Positions 18,999 through 28,875 of a DNA stretch of 28,875 nt are shown in pieces. Position numbers and translations under genes: made by a program. The DNA lies in the NCBI GenBank assembly GCA_002633005.1, contig NMRA01000806.1, positions 4,047 to 32,921 on the forward strand, read 5' to 3'. The notes under the pieces are model-generated. The model did no database searches, was not told where the DNA came from, and worked only from the letters and a program-made list of their open reading frames with translations. This DNA is from Phoronis australis. Its lineage: Eukaryota; Phoronida; Phoronidae. Positions within the stretch are counted from its first letter, which is position 1; every line of letters begins with the position of its first letter.

Positions 18999-19196
18999 GT
19001 TTGTTTCATGTTGTCATAAAATGTAATTCTGCTGGGTGTGCAGCAGGCTGCAATGAGTTGGATTCATAGTAGCCGCTTTCAGTTCCCGAGTCACGGTTGG
19101 CGGCCGCGCGCCGTGCTTCAGTGGCCTGTCAGCGAGCCTCGTCATTTCACCGAAGGAGTACTACTGTAGGCTGATCGTCACTTCTTGACATCACGG

Positions 19197-19363
19197 TATA
19201 AAACGGGTTTACATGGGCGGGGCAGCACAGAAAAGAGTGGGGGCTAAAGTCCCCTCAGCCACCCCGTGGTGCACTGCCTAATCGGCGTCGCGGTTGGCTG
19301 TAGTGTGGGGCTCCCTCTGGTGCGCCGCCTGTTTTTATCCCGGAGGCTTTAAAATTTAATAAA
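19197..19363 (+). promoter_or_regulatory. Compact TATA / GC-box / AATAAA unit
   Basis: TATAAAA (19197-19203) is followed by GGGCGGGGC (19215-19223), a GC-rich 130-bp stretch with short hairpins (GGGGGCTAAAGTCCCC near 19239-19254) and AATAAA at 19358-19363. The stretch has no open frame of note. It could be a small non-coding transcription unit, an LTR-type remnant, or chance. The surrounding 19060-19520 is clearly more GC-rich than its neighbours. Confidence 0.3.
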
Positions 19364-19789
19364 CAACCTTTGGGTTGCATTTTCATCAAACAGACTTCAG
19401 TAAGATTGAACCCCTTTTAGAAGTATCAGTGACAGCCACAAGCTCACCCATGTGAGCGGATGTCACTCCTGAGTGGCGCGGCCGTCCCCGGCGCTGGCCA
19501 CTGAGGATAGCCGCTTCCCGGAGCCTTTTCAGTAATTGGGCTTTTTCTCAATAGATGGCGAGCAACTCAATTCAATATCCGCTTCCGCTTAATTGTCCAA
19601 TCAAATCGCGTGTTCCATTTCAAATGCGGGAATACAAAAGAAGGCACGGAAATGTCCATGTAAGTATCAGACGTTTGTTATTCCAAACTTTCTGTGATAG
19701 GTGTATCATACGTAACCTGCCTCAAAATTAAATTGCGTCAGCGTGGTAATGAAAATGATTCTTCCAAATCTAAGCAATAGCCGACGATC

Positions 19790-20170
19790 ACTACTACGAA
19801 CCACAAGGTTACAGTCAAACAACCCACAGCCACAGGCGTCCTCAGCTTCTGATCGTCCCCAATACACTACATATAATACTACAAGGTAGGACACTTCCGA
19901 CCAGAAATTCCACGGGTGCTTCACTTCACCCGTCCATAGCAAACATAAAACTCAATAAATTTACACAAAACAGGGGTTCAACAAACCATGAAGAATTGTT
20001 CTTTCTCCCAATACCATTCACGGTGTCCTGTTCCGGCGACTTCGTAAGAAATTCGCAGTCAAAGAACAAAAATGTTCACAAAAAACCCCCGCGCACGTCC
20101 ATCGGTTGCCGCTCGAGGTCAAGGACGGTACGGAAATTGCCGGTGAGTTACGGAAGTACCGACATCGGTC
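19790..20170 (+). repeat. Dispersed repeat family R, full copy
   Basis: This segment matches the reverse complement of about 21500-21890 along its length. Shared blocks include CGTCCTCAGCTTCTGAT, CCAATACACTA, ACTTCA..TGTCCATA, AATAAATTTRCACAAAACAG, GGTTCAACAAACCATGA and, at the right, TCAAGKWCKGTAC..AATTRCC. Frames on either strand have no protein similarity that I recognise. Family identity unknown. Confidence 0.6.
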
Positions 20171-20550
20171 GCGTAAAGTCACATAATAATTGGACGTTTT
20201 GGCACATTTTGCATAATATAAAATGGAAATGCTACGCGTTGTTGTAAATCCTTTACCAAATTGAAATAAAGACTTACCTTTAAGGAATAGTTCTGTCACT
20301 ATATCTTGTCACCGAAAGCCACATTTATGTTCTGAATGGTCATTAAAAAGCACAACTAGCAAACCTTCAGAGAACCTAAATATTGGACACCGTGTTTCTG
20401 CATAAGCCACACTGCGGAAAACTAACTAACCAAGGGCAAGGAAAGGCCGTGCCCACCTTGTCGCCAAATTGCAGCTCGAGTGTTTTGATATAGTTGCTGC
20501 TAGAACACAGCACCTTTTGCAACAAAATTATCCATAAAATATCATCTGGT

Positions 20551-21283
20551 GACAGCACCAAGTTGTTTTGATTGATCAGTGCAGACGATTAATGCATGTG
20601 CGACCTCACTGCAGTTTTTAGTATCTCTTTGCCTTCTTGATATGACACATGCATGTGCACAGCCGGGGTTTGACTTAAGTTTAAAAGCAAATGAAAAAAT
20701 GAAACAGTGACATATTGTTAGTTCATTTCAAGGTGACTTCATTGTGGAAAAAGATTTTGTTTTCAATTTTTATAGCCGATTTAAGCAATTGTCCATTTTA
20801 GGCCAGTTTGAGGGTCTAAATTGCACCCTCTCTCGGTGAAATCAAAATGAGGCAACGCTATAAATAACGATACAGTGCCAGACAAACAGTGGAACAAAAA
20901 TTGGTATCATTTATTTCTCAGATTATGCTTCAAGTAAAATTTTACGTAATGTCCGATATTTAGGGTCCGTCTCATAATTAGGTACGCTATATGTGTAAAG
21001 ACAGCGCTGCATTGTTTCGATGAATCAGTGCAGATGACTAAAGCACGTGCAATCTTACTACAGTTTGTAGTATCTCCTTGCCTTCTTGATATGACACACC
21101 TTCGTGCGCACCTAGCTATCTCGGTGAAATAAAAATGGGGCAAAGCTATAAAAAACGAGATGGTGCTGGACATTGAATGAATTGCGGCGGATCGGAAATT
21201 GATGTCATATATTTCTCAGATTTTATAAAAACGTCCGATATTTAGGTCCATCTGATACTTAGGTACACTATGTGTGGTCAGTA
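20551..21283 (+). repeat. Tandem duplication, unit about 449 bp then a shorter second unit
   Basis: Unit 1 (20551-20999) and unit 2 (21000-about 21283) share, in order: GACAGC, TGTTT-GAT..ATCAGTGCAGA, GTATCTCYTTGCCTTCTTGATATGACACA, TCTCGGTGAAATMAAAATG, TATTTCTCAGATT and GTCCGATATTTAGG. Unit 2 lacks the portion equivalent to about 20660-20825 and part of the Ca 20925-20945 stretch. Divergence is appreciable, so the duplication is not recent. Confidence 0.7.
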
Positions 21284-21339
21284 AACCAACCCTGGTTACA
21301 CAGCTACACTAGTGCTGGTCAGTGGTTGTCCCCAATACA

Positions 21340-21890
21340 CTGTATATATAATACTATTGATCTGATACTCTGGGCTAGGAATTCCACAGGTGCTTCACTT
21401 CCCAAAAGGCCAGTGCGTCGCAACCGCTGAGTGAGTCACGTGAGTCGGTTCAAGGTCAAGTACGGTACTAAATTACCCGATGAATTATGGATGGATAACA
21501 ACAGTTGCCAGTTCATCACAGAAGGTTATGAAATGGTCTGGTAATTGCTGCTATTCATCCGTAACTCATCTGGTAATTTTGTACAGTACTTGAACTTGAA
21601 CCGACTCGTGTGACTAACTCAGGAGTTGCGATGCATCGGCCTTTTGGGAAGAGTCTTGTGTTGTGATTGCTAATTTGTTGCGAACTCGCTGGAGCAGGAC
21701 GTTGTAAATGTTATCAGAAAAAAGAATAATTGCTCATGGTTTGTTGAATCCCTGTTTTGTGCAAATTTATTGAGATTTGTGTTTGATATGGACAGCTGAA
21801 GTGAAATACCCATGGAATTCTAAGTCCCAAGTTTCAGACCTTTTAATAGTGTATTGGTAACCATCAGAAGCTGAGGACGCATGTGGTTAG
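21340..21890. repeat. Inverted pair of family R copies; hairpin arms 21399-21498 and 21551-21650
   Basis: Left part (about 21340-21498, + orientation, internally deleted) and right part (about 21551-21890, minus orientation) belong to the same family as 19790-20170. Their inner portions form a hairpin: TTCCCAAAAGGCC at 21399 pairs with GGCCTTTTGGGAA ending 21650. The blocks GAGTCGGTTCAAG and CAAGTAC.GTAC..AATTACC are also paired, with a 52-bp loop. Confidence 0.65.
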
Positions 21891-22101
21891 AAGTACGTCC
21901 GTTGAAAGTGTAGAAATCATCTAGTGTCATAGTTATCACACTCAAATTGCACATCTAATATTAACCTGCACATGTTGAAATTGCAATTGCGTGAACACAT
22001 TTATGTGCAGAAATAATACAAAGAATATAACTGCACGTAAATAAAGTCCTCCGAAAGAATTTATTCGACTTTTTACTATTCGCTTGTCACTCCGTGGCGC
22101 T

Positions 22102-22244
22102 ATTTGCATTTTTGTGAACCCGTGAACTAAAGCATTCACTTGGCTAGTTGGCTGGCATTTTGGCTCTACTATGACGTCATTAGGTCAAAATCTGAAAGAG
22201 CAAGCTCATAGCAGACACTTTCATTCATTGTTGTTTAGAGTAAG
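22102..22244 (+). promoter_or_regulatory. Octamer plus consensus CRE, candidate promoter
   Basis: ATTTGCAT (POU octamer) lies at 22102-22109 and a perfect palindromic CRE TGACGTCA at 22172-22179, with several TTGGC motifs between. About 65 bp further, GTAAG|GTAAAGAG could be a splice donor (22244), so a non-coding first exon is conceivable, perhaps for the kinase gene whose coding start is at 25514. The motifs are seen; the promoter role is inference. Confidence 0.3.
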
Positions 22245-25200
22245 GTAAAGAGAGCAAAATATTACTGGGTAAGACCGTTTATGGTTCCCTCAATATTCTA
22301 AGGGATCTTTATTTGGTTTTGATAACCTTTAAATATCCATAAAGCACTAGCAGTGATTTAGGGACTTAAATAGCTTCAGTTTGGCTCAGGCATCAGTTTG
22401 GGCTGTAACAGCCTTTCAGCTCCATTTGAGCTGTGTATTGGCTAGGCTCCTACAATTTCTAGAAAAGCTTACTCAACCCAATGTTATAAATCAACCATTT
22501 TCCTAGACATCCTTGGTGGCTAATTGGTGCAAAACTGTTTGTTTGCATTGATCTGGGTAAAAAATGACAAATTACAAAGTTGGTGTAGTATTCATTGTTT
22601 GCAGTCACTTTGTATTCAAGGGACCAGCACCATGAACAACTGCCTGTAAACTACTCAGAATACTGTCACTGAACAGCTTGTAGAAAAGATCTGGTGCTCA
22701 ACAGTACAGTAGTAGGTAAGACAGAGACAGAATTATACAGCAACTATGCATATATCTAATCACAATTCATATCAATGTTGTGAACTTCCATTTATGTATG
22801 CATTTACGTCTAGAGTGTATTCAGGCTCGTCTATTTTATGTAGTTGTAATCTGCTCTTTCACAACTTCATGTTTCAATGATGATGACTTAAGACAGTGTG
22901 TCCACTGCATGTAAAACCTACCATGCTTCTTTTTGGCCTCGCCACTCAAAATTTTGCCCAAACTGACCTACACACATCTTAATTAATCCTGACGGGGAAA
23001 AGTTCACCACTTTGGAAAAATTGCTAGTGAAAATGAATATGCAATATATATTCAAGTTAAATGGTTACTGTCGATGTTCATGGATTGAACGGGAAAAGCA
23101 ATGATTTAAAATCAAATTTTGAACTGTTCCCCTAGTTAAGGTTTATTTATCTCAAACCTTATTTAGTAGCCTCCATTGTAACTCATACATCAAAAAACAG
23201 GCTTTTTCAAGAAAAAAGATCACTGTTTTATATTTATGTGCTATTATTATTATTACATTACCATCATTTTTAAGTAAGGTACATTCATACCAAAATAACC
23301 CTTCGATCGATTTTAATGAAACCTTTTTTAAATGAAAACTTCACCAGTTACCTCAAAACCCTGTTAGCAATTTTCGATTAGTCTTCGTTTGGTTGCTATT
23401 ATAAATCAACTCGCATGTCGTAAGGTATTTTTGTAAAAATAGTAGTCATATTCGTTTTTGTTACATTCCACAAAAGTTAGGCCTTTATATTGACAATGCT
23501 AAAACAACGGTTTTGAGATTGATGAATAATTATTAAGTTTGGAAAGTTTCAGTGAAATCCACCGAGCCATTTTCAAGAACTCATACTCCTAATTTCAAAT
23601 TAAGTTGATTTGCCAAGGCTGGGAAAGGTCCATTATGTTGTGAGATGTGAAAGTCTCAGTCTTCAGTTCATTATTCGGTGAAAACTTGCTTTCAGTTGAT
23701 ATAACGTATGTATACCTTACTCATGTTCACTATTTCAATTTTCATTCACAATGTCAACTGAATTAACTTAGTTATCACTAGAATGTTTTAATTAAGTGAC
23801 CGTCTCCAGTTCGACAGGCTGGGTCAACTGTTGACCTACTTAAAAGTAGTTCAACAGGTCATTGTTATACACACCACACGCCGGGAGACCAATTGATATC
23901 AAGTACGAATGGTCAACAGAAATCGAGTTGGTGGTTAAAGTGCATCATGAGCATAAGATCAAAACAGCGAAATGTCAAATTACAGGTCTACAAATTAATG
24001 AATTTGAGTGTGGATCTATCTTTTCACAATTTCCTGTGTTCATGAACGCGAAGTTACAGAGGCATGCGGTGACTTGGAGCATTCGTTCTCACTGGTCGTA
24101 TGCATGCAGATGCACAACTCCTTCCAGATCAAAACTACGTTTGTTTTGTCTTCATTTTCCCTGGCATATTTCCATCATATGTACACCTCGTTGACTTATG
24201 TTATGGTGACTTGGTGAATGAAAGCACTGAAGGTACATACGGAACTGCTCTATGCATGACGAGTGATTCAATTTGAGTGACAGCCCTGTAACTTTTGACC
24301 TCGGATAAGTAGTAAACAAATTTCCATGCAGTTCCAAGGTGGTTATGCTAAATCTTTTTTTCGCTATTCGGTATGTATTTCATAGTTGAGGTTTCTCGAG
24401 AATGAAAATAAAGTAGTTTGCTTATGTGAAGTATTGCAAAAAGGCCAATTTTTGTGAATAAGATTTGAGATTTCCTTAAGCATAATCAATTTATCCCCTT
24501 CCTTCATCGTGTTTGCTTAGTGACCTGACCGGTATTTGGTATTGCATGGTTATCCGTACTGCATTGAATACAGTTGGAGACCAGGCAATGACTGTGACTT
24601 TAGTTTTCTAAAATGGCAAAGGGCCAGTTAACACTGATGAAATGGGTGGAGAAAAGGTAAATTTTATTTTTTTCTGTTGTTCACATACAGAATAGGTCTT
24701 ACAATGTTCAGCAAATTAAATTGCACAAAATAGTCAAGAGTTTAATGAACCATAAACCAGTCTAGTTATCTCAGTAGTCGTCTGCATGGAATGGATGAAT
24801 AAATCATTTGATATGCTGGCTAGTGCCGGTCTAACTGTTTTATGTTGAGCAAGAACATAATAAACAATGATCGGGAGTTTTATTGTTTGAGTGAGTTAAT
24901 CAGGTCTAAACAGTCAGGTACAAGTATTTTTTTTCTATGCCTAGAGCCGAAGGACTCAATAGTCTGCTTCCTAATGCAACTTTAATTGCTGGTTGAAATA
25001 TGTTAGATTGATCACAAAATTCTTCATAAAACATGAAGATCACACAATGACACTTCATTGCATCACCGGGCTTCGCATCTGCTGCACCCATTCACCACAA
25101 CGCTCCTTTCGAAGCCCAGGCAATGGGGATCCCTCTTCTCAAATTTGTGTGTGCCATTGGACTTTGCATCCCACTGGGACCATTCACCACCAGGCTTCTT

Positions 25201-25513
25201 TCGAAACTCAGAGCTGATTTATTAGAAATGAATCTTTGGAAAGTAAAGCCCTTGCCTAACCGTGCATTGAATTGTTAGGTTTTAGTGTATTGATAATAGC
25301 TGTTAATTTCTGCTCCCACAAACCTGGACCCTCTGGGTGTGAGATGGATGTTAAGACTCAGTCTTGAGTTATTTCAACTTGGCATTTTGACTATTTGTGT
25401 TGACATTCATTAATCAAGTTTCCTTGAGTAAAAGTCCAAATAGGGTGGCCTTGAGAGGGTAGCATTGCGATATAAGATCTTGGTACGATTTTTCCTCCTG
25501 ATACAGCTTGAAG
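22245..25513. other. AT-rich stretch upstream of the TTK coding start
   Basis: No coding exon recognised. Small features: a hairpin GTTGACCTACTT-AA-AAGTAGTTCAAC at 23830-23855, an ATT microsatellite near 23242, and a weak 91-bp direct duplication around 25070 and 25161 (CTTYGCATC ... CCATTCACCAC ... CTTTCGAA). It may contain the 5' untranslated exon(s) and first intron of the kinase gene. An in-frame TGA 15 bases before ATG 25514 shows the coding start is not further upstream in this exon. Confidence 0.4.
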
Positions 25514-25607
25514 ATGTCAAGTTTGAGTGTGCTCCGATCTCGACTGCAGAAAGCGAAGGAAGAGAGACAACAACTTCAAACTGAACAAACTACCGACACA
25601 CTGACTG
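25514..25607 (+). CDS. TTK: TTK/Mps1 spindle-checkpoint kinase, coding exon 1
   Basis: From ATG 25514 (AAG before it, so a purine at -3; an in-frame TGA lies 15 bases upstream) the exon encodes MSSLSVLRSRLQKAKEERQQ and 11 more residues, a charged, coiled-coil-like N-terminus. It ends CTGACTG|GTAATG in phase 1. That phase matches the acceptor of exon 2 exactly (the junction codon is G|TG, valine). Identity as the start of TTK comes from its position and phase next to the TPR exons; the residues themselves are not diagnostic. Confidence 0.65.
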
Positions 25608-26188
25608 GTAATGTCTGTTTGGTGTTTTGAAATTGTTAAAGGAAATGTGGTTGACAAGATGAAGCACCTGAAGTAATTTAAAAGTAGTGCCCTAGGCTTA
25701 GCCAAGTTCTTTAACGTGCGTGATATTTAGCCGTTACACATGAGCGTTATTGTTACTTGGTAAAGATAGTGCCATAGATAATTTACAAGCCCGTTTTATT
25801 GAGTTTTGTTTCCAATGAAGGCAATTTTTGTAATTTTTAATTTAGTTCAGAAAAAAGTTGACGTATGCATGATAAGTAACTTTCATATGAGATATTAAAC
25901 CGCAAAATGAATATTAACTTGGTCTGAAATGAAATATGCCCTATTTGTTATAATAATTTTGTTGGTTGTATGATTCTTGATTTATTGATGACAAGAAAGC
26001 TCACACCATGGCAATATTGTCAAGCCTTTTTATGAGCCGTCCAAGGCAGCCAGTCATCACTGTGTTTACAATTGTTAGCTCGTCAATGCACATGTTGTCC
26101 CAGGTCACATTGTACAAAGGTACAACATTGTCTTTACATTTGGGTAGTCATTTGCTTTTCATAATAGTACACGCTTCATTTACATCAG

Positions 26189-26426
26189 TGGCTGCGCCAG
26201 ACCTGACAGGTTGGCAGTCACGAATCCAGGAGCAGGGCAACAAGCCACGCGATTGGTTGGAAGTGATAAGATACGTGAGCAAGAGTCCAACATTCTCTAG
26301 TGAAGAGAACCGCCACTGGCACCTGTCATGTCTGTATGACCGTGGTCTGAAGTTGATGGACGCTGACACATGGAAATATGATGAGCCCTATGCTCAGTTT
26401 CTAATCAGCTACGCTCAGTTTAAAAG
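26189..26426 (+). CDS. TTK: TTK/Mps1 kinase, coding exon 2 (N-terminal TPR domain)
   Basis: Acceptor TTTACATCAG precedes 26189 and the donor is AAAAG|GTAACT. It encodes precursor residues 32-111. The segment KPRDWLEVIRYVSKSP, then LYDRGLKLMDADTWKYDEPYAQF and LISYAQFK, aligns with the start of the Mps1 TPR domain (a tryptophan-containing first helix, then a helix pair ending in a RFAxLK-like helix). This domain targets the kinase to kinetochores. Mps1 itself phosphorylates the KNL1 scaffold to start the spindle checkpoint. The open frame extends upstream to 26008, but that part is intron: it has no similarity and precedes a good acceptor. BUB1/BUBR1 have related TPR domains and are the main alternative. 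Confidence 0.78.
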
Positions 26427-27242
26427 GTAACTATTCACAATTGTCAATCTGAATTTTATTTTCTTCAAGCAGTAAAGGTGATTAAAAGTATTATTTGAAG
26501 CACGCTTTAATTTTTATTTGTGAAAAAACATGTTCTTTTAACAATGAAGTAATCTTTTTCTGTGCTTTAACATTTATGATTTATCTATCTGGCTCTCTGA
26601 AGAAGCACCCCAACCCTCATGCGACCAATTTATAATTATTAAGTAAACATTTTCATTTCATTACCGAATTTTTCAGTGCTCGAATTGAGAATTCAAACTT
26701 AGCAGGAATTACAAATTAAGTATATCATATTCTACAGCCTCTGTTTATAATATAATAATTGCAGGCGGTCTGATACACGTTGCACCAGACGTGCGCAGGC
26801 CTCGCATGTGGGCCCATTGCACTGATCACCTGGAAATATTTTTATGGTTTATTAATATATGATTAAAACCGAGCTGAGGAGCTAGAAACCTGGCTCAAGG
26901 GTTTAGCAGTGTGACCTCGAGTAAAGAAAGCGGGCACTTATCAACCAGGCCACACTGCCTCTGTTTGTAATGTGGGACTTTGTAGTAAAGCCTAAGAATT
27001 TGTACCTTGGACTGGTGCCTAACGCCAACAAAAATTCCTTAATTTGCTTACAAAATAACAGCAATCTTCAATGAGATAACTCACTGCATTGTTTTTCAAA
27101 CTCAGCGCTGGTGAACCAAAGTTTTCAATACAAAATCATAAGTCACTTCAGTAATGAGCCAAGCTGTGTTGTAGAGAATACTGTGTTTAAACAACGGTAA
27201 GTTATTGTACCATTATTTTATTCCAAATGCCATTTTCTCCAG

Positions 27243-27349
27243 CCATACCTGTAAAGACCAAGCGAGAGAGGTGTTCAACCAAGCCAGAGTCACTGCCAAG
27301 TACCATGCCATCGTTCACATCGCAGCAGCACAGTTTGAACTGACTCAAG
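27243..27349 (+). CDS. TTK: TTK/Mps1 kinase, coding exon 3 (TPR domain continued)
   Basis: Acceptor TTTTCTCCAG precedes 27243; the donor is CTCAAG|GTATGA. Phases fit exon 2 (junction codon AG|C, serine). It encodes about 35 residues, including QAREVFNQARVTAK, then HAIVHIAAAQFELTQG. The pattern A-R-(D/E)-x-F-x-x-A-R followed by VHIxxAQFExxQG is the most characteristic stretch of the Mps1/TTK TPR domain, which makes this exon the strongest evidence for the assignment. It ends in phase 1. The remaining TPR, regulatory and kinase exons must lie beyond the window, since none is found before 28875. Confidence 0.85.
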
Positions 27350-27441
27350 GTATGACAAGTTTCTTTTGTTGTCTTATGTTGATTGGCACCTAAAGCCTGA
27401 GTGTGGTATTGTGGGAAGATATTCACAGGTGAGAATCAACA

Positions 27442-27534
27442 TGACTGCCGGTCCGCTAAATCGGACCGACTCACCCAAAACAGGACTGACGCACCTTAAA
27501 ACATGACCGCCCCACCACAAAACAGGACCACTGG
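27442..27534 (+). repeat. 21-bp minisatellite, about 4.5 units
   Basis: Units begin at 27442, 27463, 27483, 27504 and 27525, each with a GGACYGACNCACC-like core followed by AAAACA (for example GGACTGACGCACCTTAAAAC). Unit length is 20-21 bp and the units differ by a few substitutions. It is intronic to the kinase gene. Confidence 0.75.
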
Positions 27535-27576
27535 GGACTGAACATGTAGTTATCAAGGGCTTTGTATGATGCTGCG

Positions 27577-27597
27577 GGTTATGACGTAACCAATCAG
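27577..27597. promoter_or_regulatory. CRE-like TGACGTAA beside a CCAAT box
   Basis: GGTTATGACGTAACC (27577-27591) has inverted ends and contains TGACGTAA. It overlaps CCAATCAG (27590-27597), the NF-Y consensus. Close CRE/CCAAT spacing is common in promoters. Whether it acts here, and on which strand, is unknown. Confidence 0.3.
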
Positions 27598-28875
27598 CTA
27601 GCTGTGTAAAGACTATCGTCAAAATAAAACTTGGAAGCACTGCCTTATTGAGCTCCATTACATCCCCGAAATTTCCCACAGCCCGAGTAGTTCTGCTCGT
27701 CCTCGTCGTGAAACTTACATCAACATGTAGAGCTCGTGACCGGTGCAGGCGCATGCAAAATCTAGGAGTCAACCAACACTCACCTTTCAGGTTGCAGCCG
27801 CTTGAGTGAAAAACAATCTAATGAACTATTGTAACAAAAAGGCTGCCGCGCTCGTGACATGTGCACGCGCCATTTCCGAAAATTTTGCGACATCTTTCGG
27901 AAGATGATGACAACTTTGCAGCAGCAAGATTTGTTCTGAAATTGGGTTTGCTGGTATTAAAATACTAAAACCTTATAACGAAATGAAACCAGTTTCGATA
28001 ATTTGTTGGGCCATGTAGAAGATAAGAACTGCTGATTGAAGAATCGGGGAAAAACAGGAACCAGCCAATGTAAGCCGACCTAAAAAAACACATCTCAATT
28101 TTAGCAGCAGAATAACGACAGAACGATAATTTTTTTCGAGTGCCAATTAATTTACTCAAGGAAGTATGCAGCTTTGCCACACAGAGGCTAGTTATGATGA
28201 TGCTTCACCCGAGAACCAGAACATTTTTTTTTACTGGACTAAAACGTCAAATTGGAGAATTTAATTTTCATTTTGTTCTAAAACTTACGCAGTGGATAAA
28301 GTTATAAGTATTTAGCTCAAAAGCGTACAACGTGGCTGGTTTGTGGTTAGATTTATTTATCGTAATCTATTTTGCCCGGGGTACGCCACTAACTATGTTG
28401 CAGAGTAAAACAAGAGGAGGATTGGGAATATTGTCATTTATTATGACGTAAATAGATAAAACTAAGGGCTGTTCCAGGCAACTGAAATAAAAATTTATGG
28501 GTGGTTGCGTTTGATTTAAATTCAAAATGGCTGGTGGTCGTACTTCAAAAAAATAAAAATTTACAGGTCGTTGTTGTTTCATTGGGCCATAAATGTTTGA
28601 TGGTGGGTAATTTTAGTAAATTTTATAAACAAACCGCACAGAATCAAAAACTGAAACAAAAATGCAACTTGCAAAAAGCTCCGACTTTTTCACTCCCTCC
28701 GATCTCCTCATCGGCATGCCCATAACACCATTTAACCACAGATGATCGAATTTCTCGATGGCTAATAACCATATATAAGAAACATATGTTTTCTTAGTAA
28801 TGAATGACGTTAGTGGTGATGGAGGAACAGATAAACTCAAGCGTCTGTGCAGTCAACCACAAGAACAAAAAAAAA

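Larger units (their letters stand above)
27350..28875 (+). other. Third intron of the kinase gene (partial)
   Basis: No further kinase exon is recognisable to the end of the window. It contains a 21-bp minisatellite, a CRE/CCAAT cluster, a candidate minus-strand leader with a strong donor near 27797, and a 66-bp-spaced direct repeat (AAATAAAAATTTA at 28485 and 28551). Confidence 0.5.

Noticed and set aside
26008-26188. Open extension upstream of kinase exon 2 starting at an ATG
   Set aside because: A good acceptor (TTTACATCAG) at 26188 fits exon 1 in phase, and the extension has no similarity to Mps1.
27374-27772. 132-codon minus-strand open frame
   Set aside because: Overlaps the 21-bp minisatellite and a true kinase-intron boundary region. 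Its sequence has no recognisable motif.
1-28875. tRNA, rRNA, CRISPR array or bacterial operon features
   Set aside because: No paired A/B boxes with a cloverleaf, no rRNA-like blocks, no regularly spaced short repeats with unique spacers, and no clustered long open frames. The window is eukaryotic.

Overview
This is a eukaryotic, animal-type window: intron-split genes with GT-AG junctions, very low gene density, and abundant dispersed, inverted and tandem repeats. Two genes can be supported, both on the + strand. (1) A two-exon neuropeptide precursor of the somatostatin / allatostatin-C (SS/ASTC) family has coding exons at 5653-5718 and 9856-10338. (2) The first three coding exons of a TTK/Mps1 spindle-checkpoint kinase gene lie at 25514-25607, 26189-26426 and 27243-27349; the gene runs off the right edge. 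The proline-containing Cys-Cys loop of the peptide (CFFHPVNC) is the ASTC-like form seen in protostomes and ambulacrarians rather than vertebrate somatostatin. Together with the repeat landscape, this suggests an invertebrate, perhaps a marine deuterostome such as a hemichordate or echinoderm, or a lophotrochozoan. The species cannot be fixed from the sequence alone.

Layout. 1-1937: nothing recognised. 1938-2803: two 3' fragments of a Penelope-like retroelement GIY-YIG nuclease joined head to head as a long inverted repeat. 3706-3950: first copy of a C-tailed dispersed repeat, ending at a gap character. 5469-5652: candidate promoter and 5' leader of the neuropeptide gene. 5719-9855: its 4.1-kb intron, carrying a diverged array of about 130-bp tandem repeats (6183-7640) with CTCF-like cores, an LTR-like TATA/AATAAA segment (about 7650-7915) and a 67-bp-armed hairpin (9481-9631). 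10497-10905: degenerate tandem repeats with X-box-like palindromes. 11649: a perfect X-box palindrome. 13784-13991: second C-tailed repeat, again ending at a gap. 15195-15318: a polypurine tract. 16384-19000: a repeat mosaic with three copies of a MITE-like element (CAG.GGCGGAT termini, 5-bp target duplications) and a nearly identical 0.6-kb direct duplication that is probably an assembly artefact. 19197-19363: a compact TATA-to-AATAAA unit. 19790-21890: interspersed, inverted and tandemly duplicated repeat families. 22102-22244: octamer plus full CRE, a candidate promoter. 25514 to the end: the TTK gene, with a 21-bp minisatellite and a CRE/CCAAT cluster in its third intron.

The two genes are not functionally linked as far as can be seen. 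One encodes a secreted peptide hormone precursor, the other a mitotic kinase. The most interesting observation is that the neuropeptide precursor contains three diverged copies of the disulfide-loop module, of which only the last has the full set of processing signals. Four single N characters mark unresolved joins, and at three of them the flanking sequence is duplicated, so local structure there should not be trusted.
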